Below are positions 33,155 through 41,582 of a DNA stretch of 48,290 nucleotides, one piece after another. The stretch comes from a virus. The stretch covers positions 1 through 48,290 of IMG/VR virus record IMGVR_UViG_3300034166_000800, one strand, 5' to 3'. The position numbers were made by a program, and so were the translations under genes. The notes under the pieces are model-generated. The model was not told the origin of the DNA. It made no database searches and was given only the letters and a program-made list of their open reading frames with translations. Every line of letters begins with the position of its first letter. Position 1 is the first letter of the stretch.

Positions 33155-34881
33155 GCTTTTGCTGGCTCTGTCAAAGGTTCGGGCGAGTCTTGCTCAAAGT
33201 GCGCTCGCATCACCCACCACGTCACTAAATGCAGTTTGGTGCAATCGCCATAGTGGTCACCGGCCACCTTTTTCCAAACGCGCCCCTTGGTTTTTTCGCT
33301 CTCAATGATCTTCTGGCCCATATGGCCAAGCAAAAAGTCTTCGGAGGCATCGCTGGGGAAATGCATTTGTGGTGGTGACTTTTTGGAGATGCGCTCGATG
33401 TAGAGCGCCACCTTGGCCGAAAAGTCCACATAGCGGTAAAGCACCAGCGTTGGGTAGTCCTTCAAGTGCGAGGCGTCCCAAGTTCCTGCCTGCGCTGCCG
33501 ATCCTTTGGACGGAAAGAACACGCCGCCCGCTCGGGCGCACGTTGCATAGACCCGCTCGGTGAAGTCGCCCGAGTCGATTAACCCGCACGTCACGCGCAC
33601 CGGCTCGTCGCGGCCTTCAATCTTCCACTCCATGCGCGAGGCCAGCGCAATCAAGTCTTCAATGGCGAAGGTTGTGCCGTAATCGACAACATAGCCCTCG
33701 CCTTGATCTGTCCACGCCATGACTGACCAATGCGTTTGCATTTGCCCAGGATCGGCGCAAAACGTGACGAGTGCCGGGTTAACGGGCATTTGGCCGCGCT
33801 TGTAACTCGGGTCGCGCATCGCCACCACCGAATCGTCTGAAACGTGCGCCGTGCGGTCCTCCCACCGCTGCGCCATGCGCTTTTGCAGAAACTGCTTGCG
33901 CGGCTCGCGGTCGCCGCGCTGCCACGCTTCCTCGGCCCGCACCCACTCGGCGGCAAGTTTGCCCCAGCCAATCCACCAGACGGCCAGCGCGTTCCAGTTA
34001 AAAGCCAACCGCCCGGCCACGCCATCAGCCACTTTGATGTAATCGCTTGAAGCCGACAACTGGCGACGTGTCTCAGCGGTATCCTGAAAGCGCGCATCGC
34101 ATCCGGCGCACAGCATATGGGTGGAGGCGGCCAATCGCTCCCAGTCGATTCCGCCGGCAGCCTTCCGCTCGCGCTCAAAGCGCACCAACTCAAATCGCCA
34201 CGGTTGCCGGCGCTGGCAATGCGGACACTGCCATTGCCACTGCCACTGCTCGCAAAGGTCTTGGGCCGCATGAAAATCGTCTCCCTCCTCCCCGCCCTGG
34301 CTGACCAGCACCACCCGCGAGTTCCAGCGGTCGTGCGTGCGGCGGCGGAATTCTTCGACCATGCCGTGCTTCCATCGCCACACCTCGTCACCAATGCACC
34401 AGCGAATCGACTTTTCTTGAAGGTTGCTAATGTTGGCCCCGCCAATGAAAAGCGGCATATGGGGAAAAAGGATTTCGGTTTTGCGCTTGGCGTGGCGGTC
34501 GCGGGGAAAGAGCCGAGCCACAGGTGCCGACGCCTCAAAGACGGGGCCAAGCCTTGTCTCTGCCCATTCCTTTGAGAGTTCGTCAGTCTGGCCCGCAAAC
34601 AGTGACGGCCCTGGAGCCTGCGCCACCACCCACGCCAAAAGACATTCAAACAAGGTAGTCTTGCCCGACCCCACCGGCGCGCAAACCACGACCTCGTCGT
34701 TGGTGTCCTTTGCGATTTCTTCAAGCGGACGGTTTAGCCACGGCGCGGTTTCTCGGCGGAAGCGCGGGTTGCGGGCCGAGTGCGGCAACTCTACGTTGCG
34801 CTCGATCCACTCTACAATGCCAAGGCGGTCGCCCGTCTTGACGCTATCACTAAAGCCCGGCGCAAGCATCGGCCATTGCAC
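33151..34881 (-). CDS. terL: Large terminase subunit (lambda gpA-type)
   Basis: 576 residues. Walker A at 68-75 (APVGSGKT) after an N-terminal segment with LPHSARNPRFRRETAPW; a following ATPase with SLFAGQTDELSKEW. A Cys pair set CPHCQRRQPW and CAGCDAR may bind zinc. The nuclease part opens with VTFCADPGQMQTHWSVMAWT and includes GLIDSGDFTERVYATC. It packages DNA through the portal. The length is near that of gpA-type terminases (~640). It overlaps the small subunit gene by 32 bp; a second ATG at 34869 is also possible. Confidence 0.93.
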   Translation of the reverse strand: MQWPMLAPGFSDSVKTGDRLGIVEWIERNVELPHSARNPRFRRETAPWLNRPLEEIAKDTNDEVVVCAPVGSGKTTLFECLLAWVVAQAPGPSLFAGQTDELSKEWAETRLGPVFEASAPVARLFPRDRHAKRKTEILFPHMPLFIGGANISNLQEKSIRWCIGDEVWRWKHGMVEEFRRRTHDRWNSRVVLVSQGGEEGDDFHAAQDLCEQWQWQWQCPHCQRRQPWRFELVRFERERKAAGGIDWERLAASTHMLCAGCDARFQDTAETRRQLSASSDYIKVADGVAGRLAFNWNALAVWWIGWGKLAAEWVRAEEAWQRGDREPRKQFLQKRMAQRWEDRTAHVSDDSVVAMRDPSYKRGQMPVNPALVTFCADPGQMQTHWSVMAWTDQGEGYVVDYGTTFAIEDLIALASRMEWKIEGRDEPVRVTCGLIDSGDFTERVYATCARAGGVFFPSKGSAAQAGTWDASHLKDYPTLVLYRYVDFSAKVALYIERISKKSPPQMHFPSDASEDFLLGHMGQKIIESEKTKGRVWKKVAGDHYGDCTKLHLVTWWVMRAHFEQDSPEPLTEPAKA

Positions 34882-35260
34882 TCCTTGCTTTGTGGACCTC
34901 CTTCTCGATCACGGGAGCCATCTGCGCGGCCACCAGTCCCTCCAACTGCCCGGGGAGAACTGACACTAGGGCATCGAGGCAAGCGGCCACAACTGCACCA
35001 AGTTTTATCCCCTGCTCTCGGACTTCGTCGCGGGCTATGTATTTGCCGCCATCAACTTCAAGTTGGCGAGCGATCCGCTGGCATTCCAGTTTGACCTTCA
35101 GCAGCTTCGCTTCGGCCAAGTCCTTTACCTTGGAGATGTCGCCCACCTCGCCGGCTAGCTTGAAAGATTGGCTGCGGCCTACGCCAGTGCTCTTGCGGAT
35201 GGCAGAGGCAACTTCGGCTTTTTCGCCCCGCTTAGTCCGATTTGTTTTAGGAAAACTCAT
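34850..35260 (-). CDS. terS: Small terminase subunit
   Basis: 136 residues, starting MSFPKTNRTKRGEKAEVASA. A basic N-terminus (possible DNA-binding) leads into long amphipathic helices (KLLKVKLECQRIARQLEVDG, KLGAVVAACLDALVSVLPGQ), the layout of DUF1441/Nu1-type small terminases. It is directly upstream of TerL with which it overlaps. It would recognise the packaging site. Confidence 0.8.
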   Translation of the reverse strand: MSFPKTNRTKRGEKAEVASAIRKSTGVGRSQSFKLAGEVGDISKVKDLAEAKLLKVKLECQRIARQLEVDGGKYIARDEVREQGIKLGAVVAACLDALVSVLPGQLEGLVAAQMAPVIEKEVHKARSAMADACAGL

Positions 35261-35316
35261 AAATTAGCACCAAATGACGCCTAAACCCCATTGGTTCAGC
35301 GAGTTAAGGAGACTCC

Positions 35317-35952
35317 TTACCGGGGGGGTGCCTTCTCGGCCATGTTTAAGAGCCACGAATAGCATTCGGCCATCTCCTTCATCGTCTCGGCCACATCGAG
35401 GAAGTCTTGCCGCGTCCATTCTTGCCATGCCTCGCCCAACTCTTTTCTCCATGCGCGATACTCAGCGCGAGCAGCATATGGTGAGGGTAAAGATACCTGG
35501 CGCTTCTCCATCTCAATGCGGATCACCTCATGCGCTCGGATGCTGGCCTGCAATTCCCTTGGGCTAAGTCCCTCGCTTTGTGCCGTGAATAGCCACGTCT
35601 CCCTCTCCTTGTCGTTGTCGAGCCTTTTGGCTGCGATCAGGTAATGCTCGGAGGTAAGCGCCTCATGCCTGTGCGCCGGCTGCACCTCACCCAACAGGTT
35701 AAGTCTTTCGCGCTCCTTCAGGTCAAAGGTCATCTGCACCAGCGTTTTTTCAACAAACTCAGTCTCAAAGTTGGCCCTGCCATAGCTCAACCAGTCGGCC
35801 TTCCAGACGCCCAAAGACTTCTGTGCCGCTTGTAGGTATTCGCCACAGGCTGCCCACTCTTCGGGCTTCATGCCCGAGGGTAGAACCAGCGCCGTTTTGG
35901 TTGCCTTCATCCCTTGCGGGACCGTGTATTCCATCAGTTGTGTGTTTTTCAT
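35317..35952 (-). CDS. Hypothetical protein before the terminase genes (211 aa)
   Basis: Starts MKNTQLMEYTVPQGMKATKT at 35952, 7 bases past the previous stop. Helical and charged; contains EGLSPRELQASIRAHEVIRI, a short segment that resembles helix-turn-helix-like parts of ParB-related or phage regulator proteins. A perfect 15-bp palindrome (TAAGGAGACTCCTTA, 35305-35319) overlaps its stop codon. It could regulate late genes or help packaging; no firm call. Confidence 0.5.
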   Translation of the reverse strand: MKNTQLMEYTVPQGMKATKTALVLPSGMKPEEWAACGEYLQAAQKSLGVWKADWLSYGRANFETEFVEKTLVQMTFDLKERERLNLLGEVQPAHRHEALTSEHYLIAAKRLDNDKERETWLFTAQSEGLSPRELQASIRAHEVIRIEMEKRQVSLPSPYAARAEYRAWRKELGEAWQEWTRQDFLDVAETMKEMAECYSWLLNMAEKAPPR

Positions 35953-35959
35953 GGTAAAA

Positions 35960-36655
35960 TCATGCCGCTCTTGTTTTGCGGACAAACGCCTTGCGTGCCG
36001 CTGAATACTTAACCCTCGCCTGGTCGGTCTTGGCGTAGGTCAGATCGTGAAGCTCAAGCTCCTTCTCCCAGACCTTCTGCCAGTAGCTCATCAGCGCCCG
36101 GGTCACGCCCAATTCCTTGGCTTTGCTGTTTGGGTTATGACTGGTCAGGTGCCGTGCCACGCCGCTTTGGAAGGCCAGCGCCCAGAACATCGTGTTGGCG
36201 TCAGCCGTCTTCTCCCCCAAGAATTGCCCCAAGATGGCCCCAAGCACCTTGGCCTGCATTGACCTTGCTGCCGTGTGCTCCCGCCGGTTGGCCCACTTTG
36301 CCACGGCTTTGGCCTGTGCGTCGTGCAGGCCGAACTGTTCCATCAGAATTTCATGCTCGGAGTCAATGGCCGCAGCCATGTCAGGCGTCTCGCTTTGCCG
36401 GCGTAAATTAGCCAGTGGATCGACAAACTCGCGGATGCCCTCGATTTCGGCCACGTCCCTGTCTTGCCCCGTTGGCTTATGGTCATTGGTAAGCCTTGGC
36501 AGCCCCTCGACGAGCTTGCGTTCCTTTTCGGGCAATGTCTTGGCCCAGTCGGCCACCAGTTGATCCTGCCGCCTCTCGGCGCTTAATTGCGGCGGGCAAG
36601 CCGCAGACGGTTCCATCCCCCACCAACATTTGTCAATTTGCGGGCGTTTTTTCAT
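35960..36655 (-). CDS. Hypothetical early protein (231 aa)
   Basis: Starts MKKRPQIDKCWWGMEPSAAC. Helical throughout, with GVTRALMSYWQKVWEKELEL resembling a helix-turn-helix and a strongly basic end (KYSAARKAFVRKTRAA). I do not recognise its family. It lies between the replication block and the terminase genes, so a DNA-binding or transition role is possible. Confidence 0.5.
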   Translation of the reverse strand: MKKRPQIDKCWWGMEPSAACPPQLSAERRQDQLVADWAKTLPEKERKLVEGLPRLTNDHKPTGQDRDVAEIEGIREFVDPLANLRRQSETPDMAAAIDSEHEILMEQFGLHDAQAKAVAKWANRREHTAARSMQAKVLGAILGQFLGEKTADANTMFWALAFQSGVARHLTSHNPNSKAKELGVTRALMSYWQKVWEKELELHDLTYAKTDQARVKYSAARKAFVRKTRAA

Positions 36656-36668
36656 CGTCTGCCTAAAA

Positions 36669-36863
36669 TCAAGCCGCCCTCCCTGTCTCAGCCAGCCGCA
36701 GCGTCACGCCATCTGCCTCAATGCAGCCAGCGGCAAACAATACAGCCGCCTCGGCCACATCTTGGCCCACTGCGGCAACCAGCCATTCTGCCGGTTGGCC
36801 ATTGTTGAGGGTTGGCCTGCCCTCTCGTAGTTCGGCCAGCTTTGCTTTGCGTGTCTTTTTCAT
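36669..36863 (-). CDS. Small basic protein (64 aa)
   Basis: Starts MKKTRKAKLAELREGRPTLN and has an Ala/Val-rich helical middle (EWLVAAVGQDVAEAAVLFAA). It is separated by 166 bp with two inverted repeats from the replicative ATPase gene. Unknown function; the size and basic start fit a small regulator. Confidence 0.5.
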   Translation of the reverse strand: MKKTRKAKLAELREGRPTLNNGQPAEWLVAAVGQDVAEAAVLFAAGCIEADGVTLRLAETGRAA

Positions 36864-37029
36864 TGGTTTTTTTGCCCAAATTGACGGCCGACAACAGTCT
36901 TAAGACGGACAGGACTTTTCTGTCTGTCCTTAAGACCGTTTGTAGCTTCATTCATCACTTTTTTACTTAGTGATGATGAATGTAGCTGAACTGCTTTATC
37001 AGTTTGTTTGTTCACGACATTTAGTAGGC
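36864..37029. promoter_or_regulatory. Non-coding stretch with two large inverted repeats
   Basis: Inverted repeat 1 spans 36897-36936: GTCTTAAG and GACAG on the left match CTGTC and CTTAAGAC on the right, with a 3-base bulge; it contains the 10-bp palindrome GTCTTAAGAC. Inverted repeat 2 spans about 36945-36981: CATTCATCACT pairs with AGTGATG(ATG)AATG. This is the only sizeable gap in the minus-strand early operon, so it may hold an operator, an origin element or a terminator followed by a promoter for the terminase-side genes. Confidence 0.45.
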
Positions 37030-38229
37030 CTAAAATGGATCATTATTGAGCCTAAAGACGGCTTCTTTTGTGCTGTCCTTGACTCTCTCAATTCCGTACT
37101 CGGCCAAACGGTTAATGTGGCGATTGATGGCCTGCTTCCAAGCGGCCAAACCGTGGTTGTCTTTGGTGATAGCTTTGGCCCTGACGATCAATTCTGAGGC
37201 CGGCAAAGCCCTCCCCGCCTCTTGCAGCGCCTGCCGCATGGCCTCACCTCGAGGGCCAAACGTGTCCACAATCTTCCCTGGCTGCCTAAGTTTGGCCGGA
37301 TCAAGGTCCACGCGGGGATTCATCAGCGGTGCCTCCCATTGCAGCACCACAGGGGCCATAGGCGGGAACTCCCGCAGAATGGCGTCCATCGTGTAGCAAT
37401 CCTCCTGTTCGTGGCTGGTGAAGGTCATTATGGCGTCAGGATCACGCGCCATGACCCCGCTGCCCGAAATGCGGTCCATCGCCTCCTTGCCCGACTGGTT
37501 GCCCTTGCTGAAGTGAGCCGCAAAGGCAATGGCCGCATTGCACTCGTCGGCAAACCGCTCGATCTCCAGCATCAGGGCCGCCATGTCGCCGGCCGAGTTC
37601 TCGTCCTTGTCCCCGTAGGTTTTGTAGATCGGGTCCAAGATGATTAGGGAGAACTTGGGGGCGTCCTTGTCCCTGAGTCGCTGCCGCGCCGTCGAAAGCA
37701 TCATCACTAGGTCGTAGCACTGCCCGCGCAGATTCCATGTCTGGATGGCCGAGGCCACCTCGGGCCGGATGGCCAGCCCTTGCATTAGGCCGCGCTTCTC
37801 CGCAATCCACCGCACCCGGCGGCCGGCGGTGTGTCGCCTTAGCTCGAGGTTGACGTAAAGGACGTTGCCTTGGCGGCATTGAAAGTGTCCGAGCCACTTG
37901 CCGCCCGACGCCACGGCCAAGGCCAAATCAACCAGGCACCATGTCTTGCCCATCTTCGAGCCGCCGCCGACCACTAGCTTGGAGCCACGGCGCAGGACGC
38001 CGCCCTCCTCCTCGCCGTCAGGGCCGCAAATCAATACCTCTGGTGCCTCGTCTTCGTAGCCGATCAGGGTGTTGCCGTCCACCCACTCGGGCAGTCCGTC
38101 TACCAAGTCCTCGGGATCATCGGCTACCTTCAGCGTATGAATTTTCGCCGCTTGGCCCTCGTCCATGTGCTCGGTTTCTTTGAGGGCATCCGCCCCAATA
38201 GCTTGTGCATTTTTTGATTTATGCGGCAT
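37030..38229 (-). CDS. RecA-fold replicative ATPase (RepA/AAA_25-like helicase)
   Basis: 399 residues from ATG 38229, preceded by GGAG 7 bases upstream; it overlaps the primase stop by 11 bp. Walker A GGSKMGKT at 89-96 after a beta strand KLVVGG; the strand SLIILDPIYKTYGDK is the Walker B region (DP); a downstream FAAHFSKGNQSGKEAMDRIS is typical of RepA-type hexameric helicases and DnaB relatives. The C-terminal 80 residues include a winged-helix-like segment (AKAITKDNHGLAAWKQAINR). It would unwind DNA at the phage fork together with the primase. Confidence 0.82.
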   Translation of the reverse strand: MPHKSKNAQAIGADALKETEHMDEGQAAKIHTLKVADDPEDLVDGLPEWVDGNTLIGYEDEAPEVLICGPDGEEEGGVLRRGSKLVVGGGSKMGKTWCLVDLALAVASGGKWLGHFQCRQGNVLYVNLELRRHTAGRRVRWIAEKRGLMQGLAIRPEVASAIQTWNLRGQCYDLVMMLSTARQRLRDKDAPKFSLIILDPIYKTYGDKDENSAGDMAALMLEIERFADECNAAIAFAAHFSKGNQSGKEAMDRISGSGVMARDPDAIMTFTSHEQEDCYTMDAILREFPPMAPVVLQWEAPLMNPRVDLDPAKLRQPGKIVDTFGPRGEAMRQALQEAGRALPASELIVRAKAITKDNHGLAAWKQAINRHINRLAEYGIERVKDSTKEAVFRLNNDPF

Positions 38230-39106
38230 CGAAAAACTCCACTCGTTGAATTGTTCCATCCTCCCGCTGCCCGTTGGGCAGCCGGACAAATTGTGACTTC
38301 AGCCAAGTCTTGGGGTCGCCGCCCAGGCGCACGGCCTCCTCCATGAATTTGCGGTCATCGGCCTCGTCCTTGGCCTGATACCAGCCGTGCAATGACTTGC
38401 TGCCGCTAAAGACCACCATCCGCAGCTTGCGGTATTCGGACAGCCAAATATGCCTGGCTGCCTGTTCATCCGGCGTGGCCCCGTCATCGAACTCCACGAC
38501 TATGTTCTGGCGTGGCCCCGTGTTGTCCAAGGTATGCGCGGAAAGTTCGCCGTCCGACTTGCGCTTGCCCTGGAGGGCCGACATGGCGTTCGGCACGACA
38601 AACTCCCACAAGTGAAGCTGTCCGCGCACCTCCTCGAGCGGCAACGTCTGAAACTTGGCCACGCCCTGGCCAATGCAAACCAATGCGCCCTGGCCGATCA
38701 TTGCGGCTAAATAAAACCACGGCTCGGCCTGTGCCGCGTCGGCCTCGGTCAAGGACGAAGCCTCCCGCAACTTCTCCAACGTCCAGCCTCTCGCCTTCGA
38801 CAGCCGGCGACACTCGCCTTGCAGTGTGCGGTTCGGCACCGGCCACGGCCTTGTGCGTGGCGTGCCGGTGGAGGGCGTTACCTCGTAGGAATACTGAATG
38901 GCCGAAAGGACTTCCCGATCCGGCACAAAACGCGCACCGGCCTCCCGCTCTGCGTCCAGCATACGGCGGATAATGTAATATGCCCGTGCGTGGCCGACCC
39001 CATCGTCCCGCAGCAGACACGCCCAAAAATAGATTTGACCGTGGATGCTGTTCCAGTCGCGCTTGCGGCGGTTCGGGTTGCGGCACCAAGCGAGGAATTT
39101 GCTCAT
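38219..39106 (-). CDS. Primase, archaeo-eukaryotic-type-like
   Basis: 295 residues from ATG 39106 (ATGA overlap). The C-terminal half carries NIVVEFDDGATPDEQAARHI, MVVFSGSKSLHGWYQAKDEA (SxSLH), DPKTWLKSQFVRLPNG, motifs typical of AEP-type primase cores: an acidic pair, a Ser/His nucleotide-binding strand and a final R-L-P. The N-terminal half is helical with Trp and Cys residues. It pairs with the downstream RecA-fold ATPase as in many phages that lack a DnaG-type primase. Confidence 0.7.
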   Translation of the reverse strand: MSKFLAWCRNPNRRKRDWNSIHGQIYFWACLLRDDGVGHARAYYIIRRMLDAEREAGARFVPDREVLSAIQYSYEVTPSTGTPRTRPWPVPNRTLQGECRRLSKARGWTLEKLREASSLTEADAAQAEPWFYLAAMIGQGALVCIGQGVAKFQTLPLEEVRGQLHLWEFVVPNAMSALQGKRKSDGELSAHTLDNTGPRQNIVVEFDDGATPDEQAARHIWLSEYRKLRMVVFSGSKSLHGWYQAKDEADDRKFMEEAVRLGGDPKTWLKSQFVRLPNGQREDGTIQRVEFFDAA

Positions 39107-39294
39107 GCCGCATCCTTCTGATTCCAAGAGCGAATGAACAAATCCCGACGCGCCCGCGCTTCCTCAATATTCCTCGTTCCTAACGTCTGCCGAATGCGCG
39201 GATGCTTGATGACCCGATCGTAAGGCGTCCAATGCAGCCAATAGGTTCCATTGTTGTTCCAGATGAACTGGTTCGGGTTGTGCTCCTTATTCAC
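39103..39294 (-). CDS. Small protein with integrase-arm-like fold (63 aa)
   Basis: GTG start at 39294, overlapping the end of the preceding gene. Reads GTYWLHWTPYDRVIKHPRIR then QTLGTRNIEEARARRDLFIR: a strand-strand-strand-helix pattern with R-x-x-L-G-T-R-x-x-x-E-A-x-x-x-R that matches the N-terminal arm-binding domain of phage integrases. It may be a stand-alone DNA-binding protein. The longer open frame upstream of 39294 is Arg-rich and is an unlikely extension. Confidence 0.6.
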   Translation of the reverse strand: MNKEHNPNQFIWNNNGTYWLHWTPYDRVIKHPRIRQTLGTRNIEEARARRDLFIRSWNQKDAA

Positions 39295-39601
39295 TCGGCA
39301 CCTCCGGCAGTTCCATCCAATGCGTGATATGGCTGTCGATCTCGTCGGACGTGTGTGCGTTGCTCCACCCAGCCGGATCGGCGCACAGCGCCTCGTAGCA
39401 CGCGATGAAATGCGCCTCGCCATCGGTCGCCAGCACGCAGCGCGGGTTGCCCGGCAGTTCCTTGTCGGCGGGTATCCACTCACTAATTAAAGACACAGTT
39501 GCCGCGATGATCTTAGCGTCGGCAGCGTCGTCTTCGTCGCGCTGGCGCTCAATCTGTTCGCGCTCCAACTCCTCAAGCAGCATTGTTTTAGTCGCGCCCA
39601 T
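39287..39601 (-). CDS. DUF551-like small protein (104 aa)
   Basis: Starts MGATKTMLLEELEREQIERQ at 39601 (TAATG with the upstream gene). An acidic helix is followed by WIPADKELPGNPRCVLATDG and later ITHWMELPEVPSE; the W-I-x-x-x-x-x-L-P ... V-L ... HWM-x-LPE layout is that of DUF551, a small phage family of unknown function. Confidence 0.65.
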   Translation of the reverse strand: MGATKTMLLEELEREQIERQRDEDDAADAKIIAATVSLISEWIPADKELPGNPRCVLATDGEAHFIACYEALCADPAGWSNAHTSDEIDSHITHWMELPEVPSE

Positions 39602-39795
39602 TACTCGCCACCCTCCTTCCATTCCCTGGAGGCCCGAATGAACTGATAGTAGGCCGCATTGACCGTCTGCTCGTCCATGTGTCCGCCGCCGGCCGGCAAG
39701 GCCCAGAACAACTGCTTGGCCAAGTTGCGCGCCTCGTTGCGTTCTTTAGCTAGGCGCAGGATGGCGCTGTCGAGGGTGGGTTGGGAGGCGGTCAT
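39601..39795 (-). CDS. Small hypothetical protein (64 aa)
   Basis: Starts MTASQPTLDSAILRLAKERN at 39795 (ATGA overlap). Helical, ends in YQFIRASREWKEGGE. Unknown; one of a run of small coupled early genes. Confidence 0.5.
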   Translation of the reverse strand: MTASQPTLDSAILRLAKERNEARNLAKQLFWALPAGGGHMDEQTVNAAYYQFIRASREWKEGGE

Positions 39796-40109
39796 TTCAC
39801 CGGCCTCCAATCGGATTCTTGCTCCGGCTGATAGTCGTGAATTTCCAGCACCGGCTGATTAAAAGCTGCGCCGTCAATAAACTCTTCGGCTTCTTGTTTG
39901 CTTTTAAACCGAATAACTTGAATGCCTCGACCACGCGCAGGAGTAAGTAAGCTAAAATCCTGCCAGCAGCTTCCAGCGTCCGCGCTTCGCCATTGAGGAG
40001 TGAATGTCCATTCGAGAAGTGTTTTAAACTCACGAACGCGAAAGCGTCCTCCGTTCATTGTGTTCATCAGGGGCGGCCAAATGACCGACTCCCATGCAGT
40101 AAAGCTCAT
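39792..40109 (-). CDS. Hypothetical early protein (105 aa)
   Basis: Starts MSFTAWESVIWPPLMNTMNG, ATGA overlap with the exonuclease stop. It contains many Trp and a middle segment KSKQEAEEFIDGA. Its first residues could also be linker. No family recognised. Confidence 0.5.
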   Translation of the reverse strand: MSFTAWESVIWPPLMNTMNGGRFRVREFKTLLEWTFTPQWRSADAGSCWQDFSLLTPARGRGIQVIRFKSKQEAEEFIDGAAFNQPVLEIHDYQPEQESDWRPVK

Positions 40110-40942
40110 GCCGCCTCCTTCATCTCAGTCTGGGGCCTCGGGTCATACCCCTTGCGAAAGCGCCAGATCGCACACATCTGGCAAAACGCCTCATAGGCTG
40201 CGACCATCTTTTCCTTGTCGTGCTTGACCACCTCGAGGCGGCCCGGCTCGGTGCTGCTAATGAACAGATTCGCCGCGACAACGTGCTGCAACTGGCCAGC
40301 GCCGTAATGCGTGGCCGCGTAGGCCGCCAACTGCAAAAGGTGTTCGTCGTAGGCTTCGACCTTCTCGCCCTCCTTCGTTTTCTTCGTCTTGAAGTCGAGA
40401 ATGCCCATCTTCCCAAAGCCGTCGCCCCAGGTAAACAACGCATCCACTCGGCCGGCGAAGCCATGCACCGCATTGACCAGGACAATTTCCGAGTGAGTAA
40501 CCTTGACGCCGACTGAGCGCATCCATTCCAGCACCGGCTTGACGTAAGGCTGCATCTCTTTGCTCGGTTCCTCGGCAGATCCGCGCATCAGATTCTCGAT
40601 AGCGTTGTGGATCTTAGTCCCGAGGTCTGCCGCCTCGCCCACCTGGCTCATGGCGTGTGCGATGGCCCGATCAGCAAACCTCTCGAGCGGCTCCTCGCCC
40701 TGCGGCCCCGGGATGGCAATGGCCGCCTTGGCCGCCTCGCGCATCTTCCACTTGGTCAGTTGCGGTTTGTCCAGAATGCCAATGATCGTCGTGACCGAGG
40801 GCAAAAGGTTTAGTTTGCGCGCATCCCGCAGCGTGGTCGTGCGCGTCCCGTCTCCGTCCTTGTTCGGCACCGTGTGACAAGGTTTGCCGTCCAAGGAATA
40901 CCAGTGACTCGACCCGAGGGTCGGCTTCGTTATGATAGCCAT
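40106..40942 (-). CDS. PD-(D/E)XK exonuclease, RecB/lambda-Exo-type
   Basis: 278 residues. LGTKIHNAIENLM at 108-120 has the conserved His112 of RecB-type nucleases; HGFAGRVDALF at 160-170 supplies Asp167; MGILDFKTKK at 179-188 supplies Asp183 and Lys185; LLQLAAYAAT at 202-211 is the Q-x-x-x-Y motif. These are the ordered motifs of phage recombination nucleases that resect double-strand ends. With the SSB-like gene (41023-41544) and the resolvase it forms a recombination module; no clear annealing protein is visible. Confidence 0.83.
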   Translation of the reverse strand: MAIITKPTLGSSHWYSLDGKPCHTVPNKDGDGTRTTTLRDARKLNLLPSVTTIIGILDKPQLTKWKMREAAKAAIAIPGPQGEEPLERFADRAIAHAMSQVGEAADLGTKIHNAIENLMRGSAEEPSKEMQPYVKPVLEWMRSVGVKVTHSEIVLVNAVHGFAGRVDALFTWGDGFGKMGILDFKTKKTKEGEKVEAYDEHLLQLAAYAATHYGAGQLQHVVAANLFISSTEPGRLEVVKHDKEKMVAAYEAFCQMCAIWRFRKGYDPRPQTEMKEAA

Positions 40943-40960
40943 TGCAATCGTAAGGGTTGC

Positions 40961-41016
40961 GGGGCGGAGGGGCTGCGGCTTCCCGTCGAAAGTTGGCCGC
41001 GTTGCCTCCCCGCCCC
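40961..41016 (-). terminator. GC-rich inverted repeat between SSB-like and exonuclease genes
   Basis: GGGGCGGAGG at 40961-40970 pairs with CCTCC(CC)GCCCC at 41005-41016, leaving a 2-base bulge and a 34-base loop. It fills most of the 80-bp gap between the two genes. It may stabilise or attenuate the message; no T run follows. Confidence 0.35.
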
Positions 41017-41022
41017 TATTCC

Positions 41023-41544
41023 TCAGAACGGATCTGCGCCCTTGACCGGCCCGAGCACCTCGAGGTCCGAGTCATCTGACACATTCCCGCCGACCTTGGC
41101 GAAGGCGTTGACCGCCGGCACCTTGTCCGCGTAGTCCTCCAACACCGGGGCAATGCCCGTGATGTTGTTGTAGGTCTTTCCGTTGCGGGCCTCCTCGGCC
41201 GACACGGTGATCTGCGCGCCCTGGCCCTTGAGGGATTCGGTGTCCCAACCAGCTTTTGGCACCTCGCCCGTCCATGCTTTGATGAACTTGGTCAGGTTAG
41301 CCTTCGGCCCACTGGTGATCTTCATCTCGCGGGTGGCGATTTTGTGGAGTTGGCCGCTTTTCGTTTTCACGCCGAAGACAAAGCGCGTCACGTCCACCTT
41401 CTCCATTTCCTCGGATTCATACTTCTTGCGATCCACCCCGTAGAGGTCGATCACGTCGGTGCAAACTGCGAGGTAGGTTCCGGCCGGTGGTGGTGGCCCC
41501 ATGTCTGCGAGTCCGCCGCCGCTTGATTCTGGTATCTTTGCCAT
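41023..41544 (-). CDS. Single-stranded DNA-binding-type protein
   Basis: 173 residues. Beta-rich OB-fold-like pattern (AGTYLAVCTDVIDLYGVDRK, DVTRFVFGVKTKSGQLHKIA, GKTYNNITGIAPVLEDYADK) and an acidic C-terminus ending VKGADPF, similar to the D-x-x-P-F tip that bacterial SSB uses to bind partners. It lies beside an exonuclease and a resolvase. Not a canonical SSB sequence; could be a DUF669-like or gp2.5-like protein. Confidence 0.65.
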   Translation of the reverse strand: MAKIPESSGGGLADMGPPPPAGTYLAVCTDVIDLYGVDRKKYESEEMEKVDVTRFVFGVKTKSGQLHKIATREMKITSGPKANLTKFIKAWTGEVPKAGWDTESLKGQGAQITVSAEEARNGKTYNNITGIAPVLEDYADKVPAVNAFAKVGGNVSDDSDLEVLGPVKGADPF

Positions 41545-41582
41545 GTGTGTTCTCTTTTCTATTGGTGCTTAGTTTATTTCAG

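Noticed and set aside
35305-35319. Palindrome TAAGGAGACTCCTTA as a packaging (cos) site
   Set aside because: It is near the small terminase gene but overlaps a stop codon, and a single 15-bp palindrome is not enough evidence for cos.
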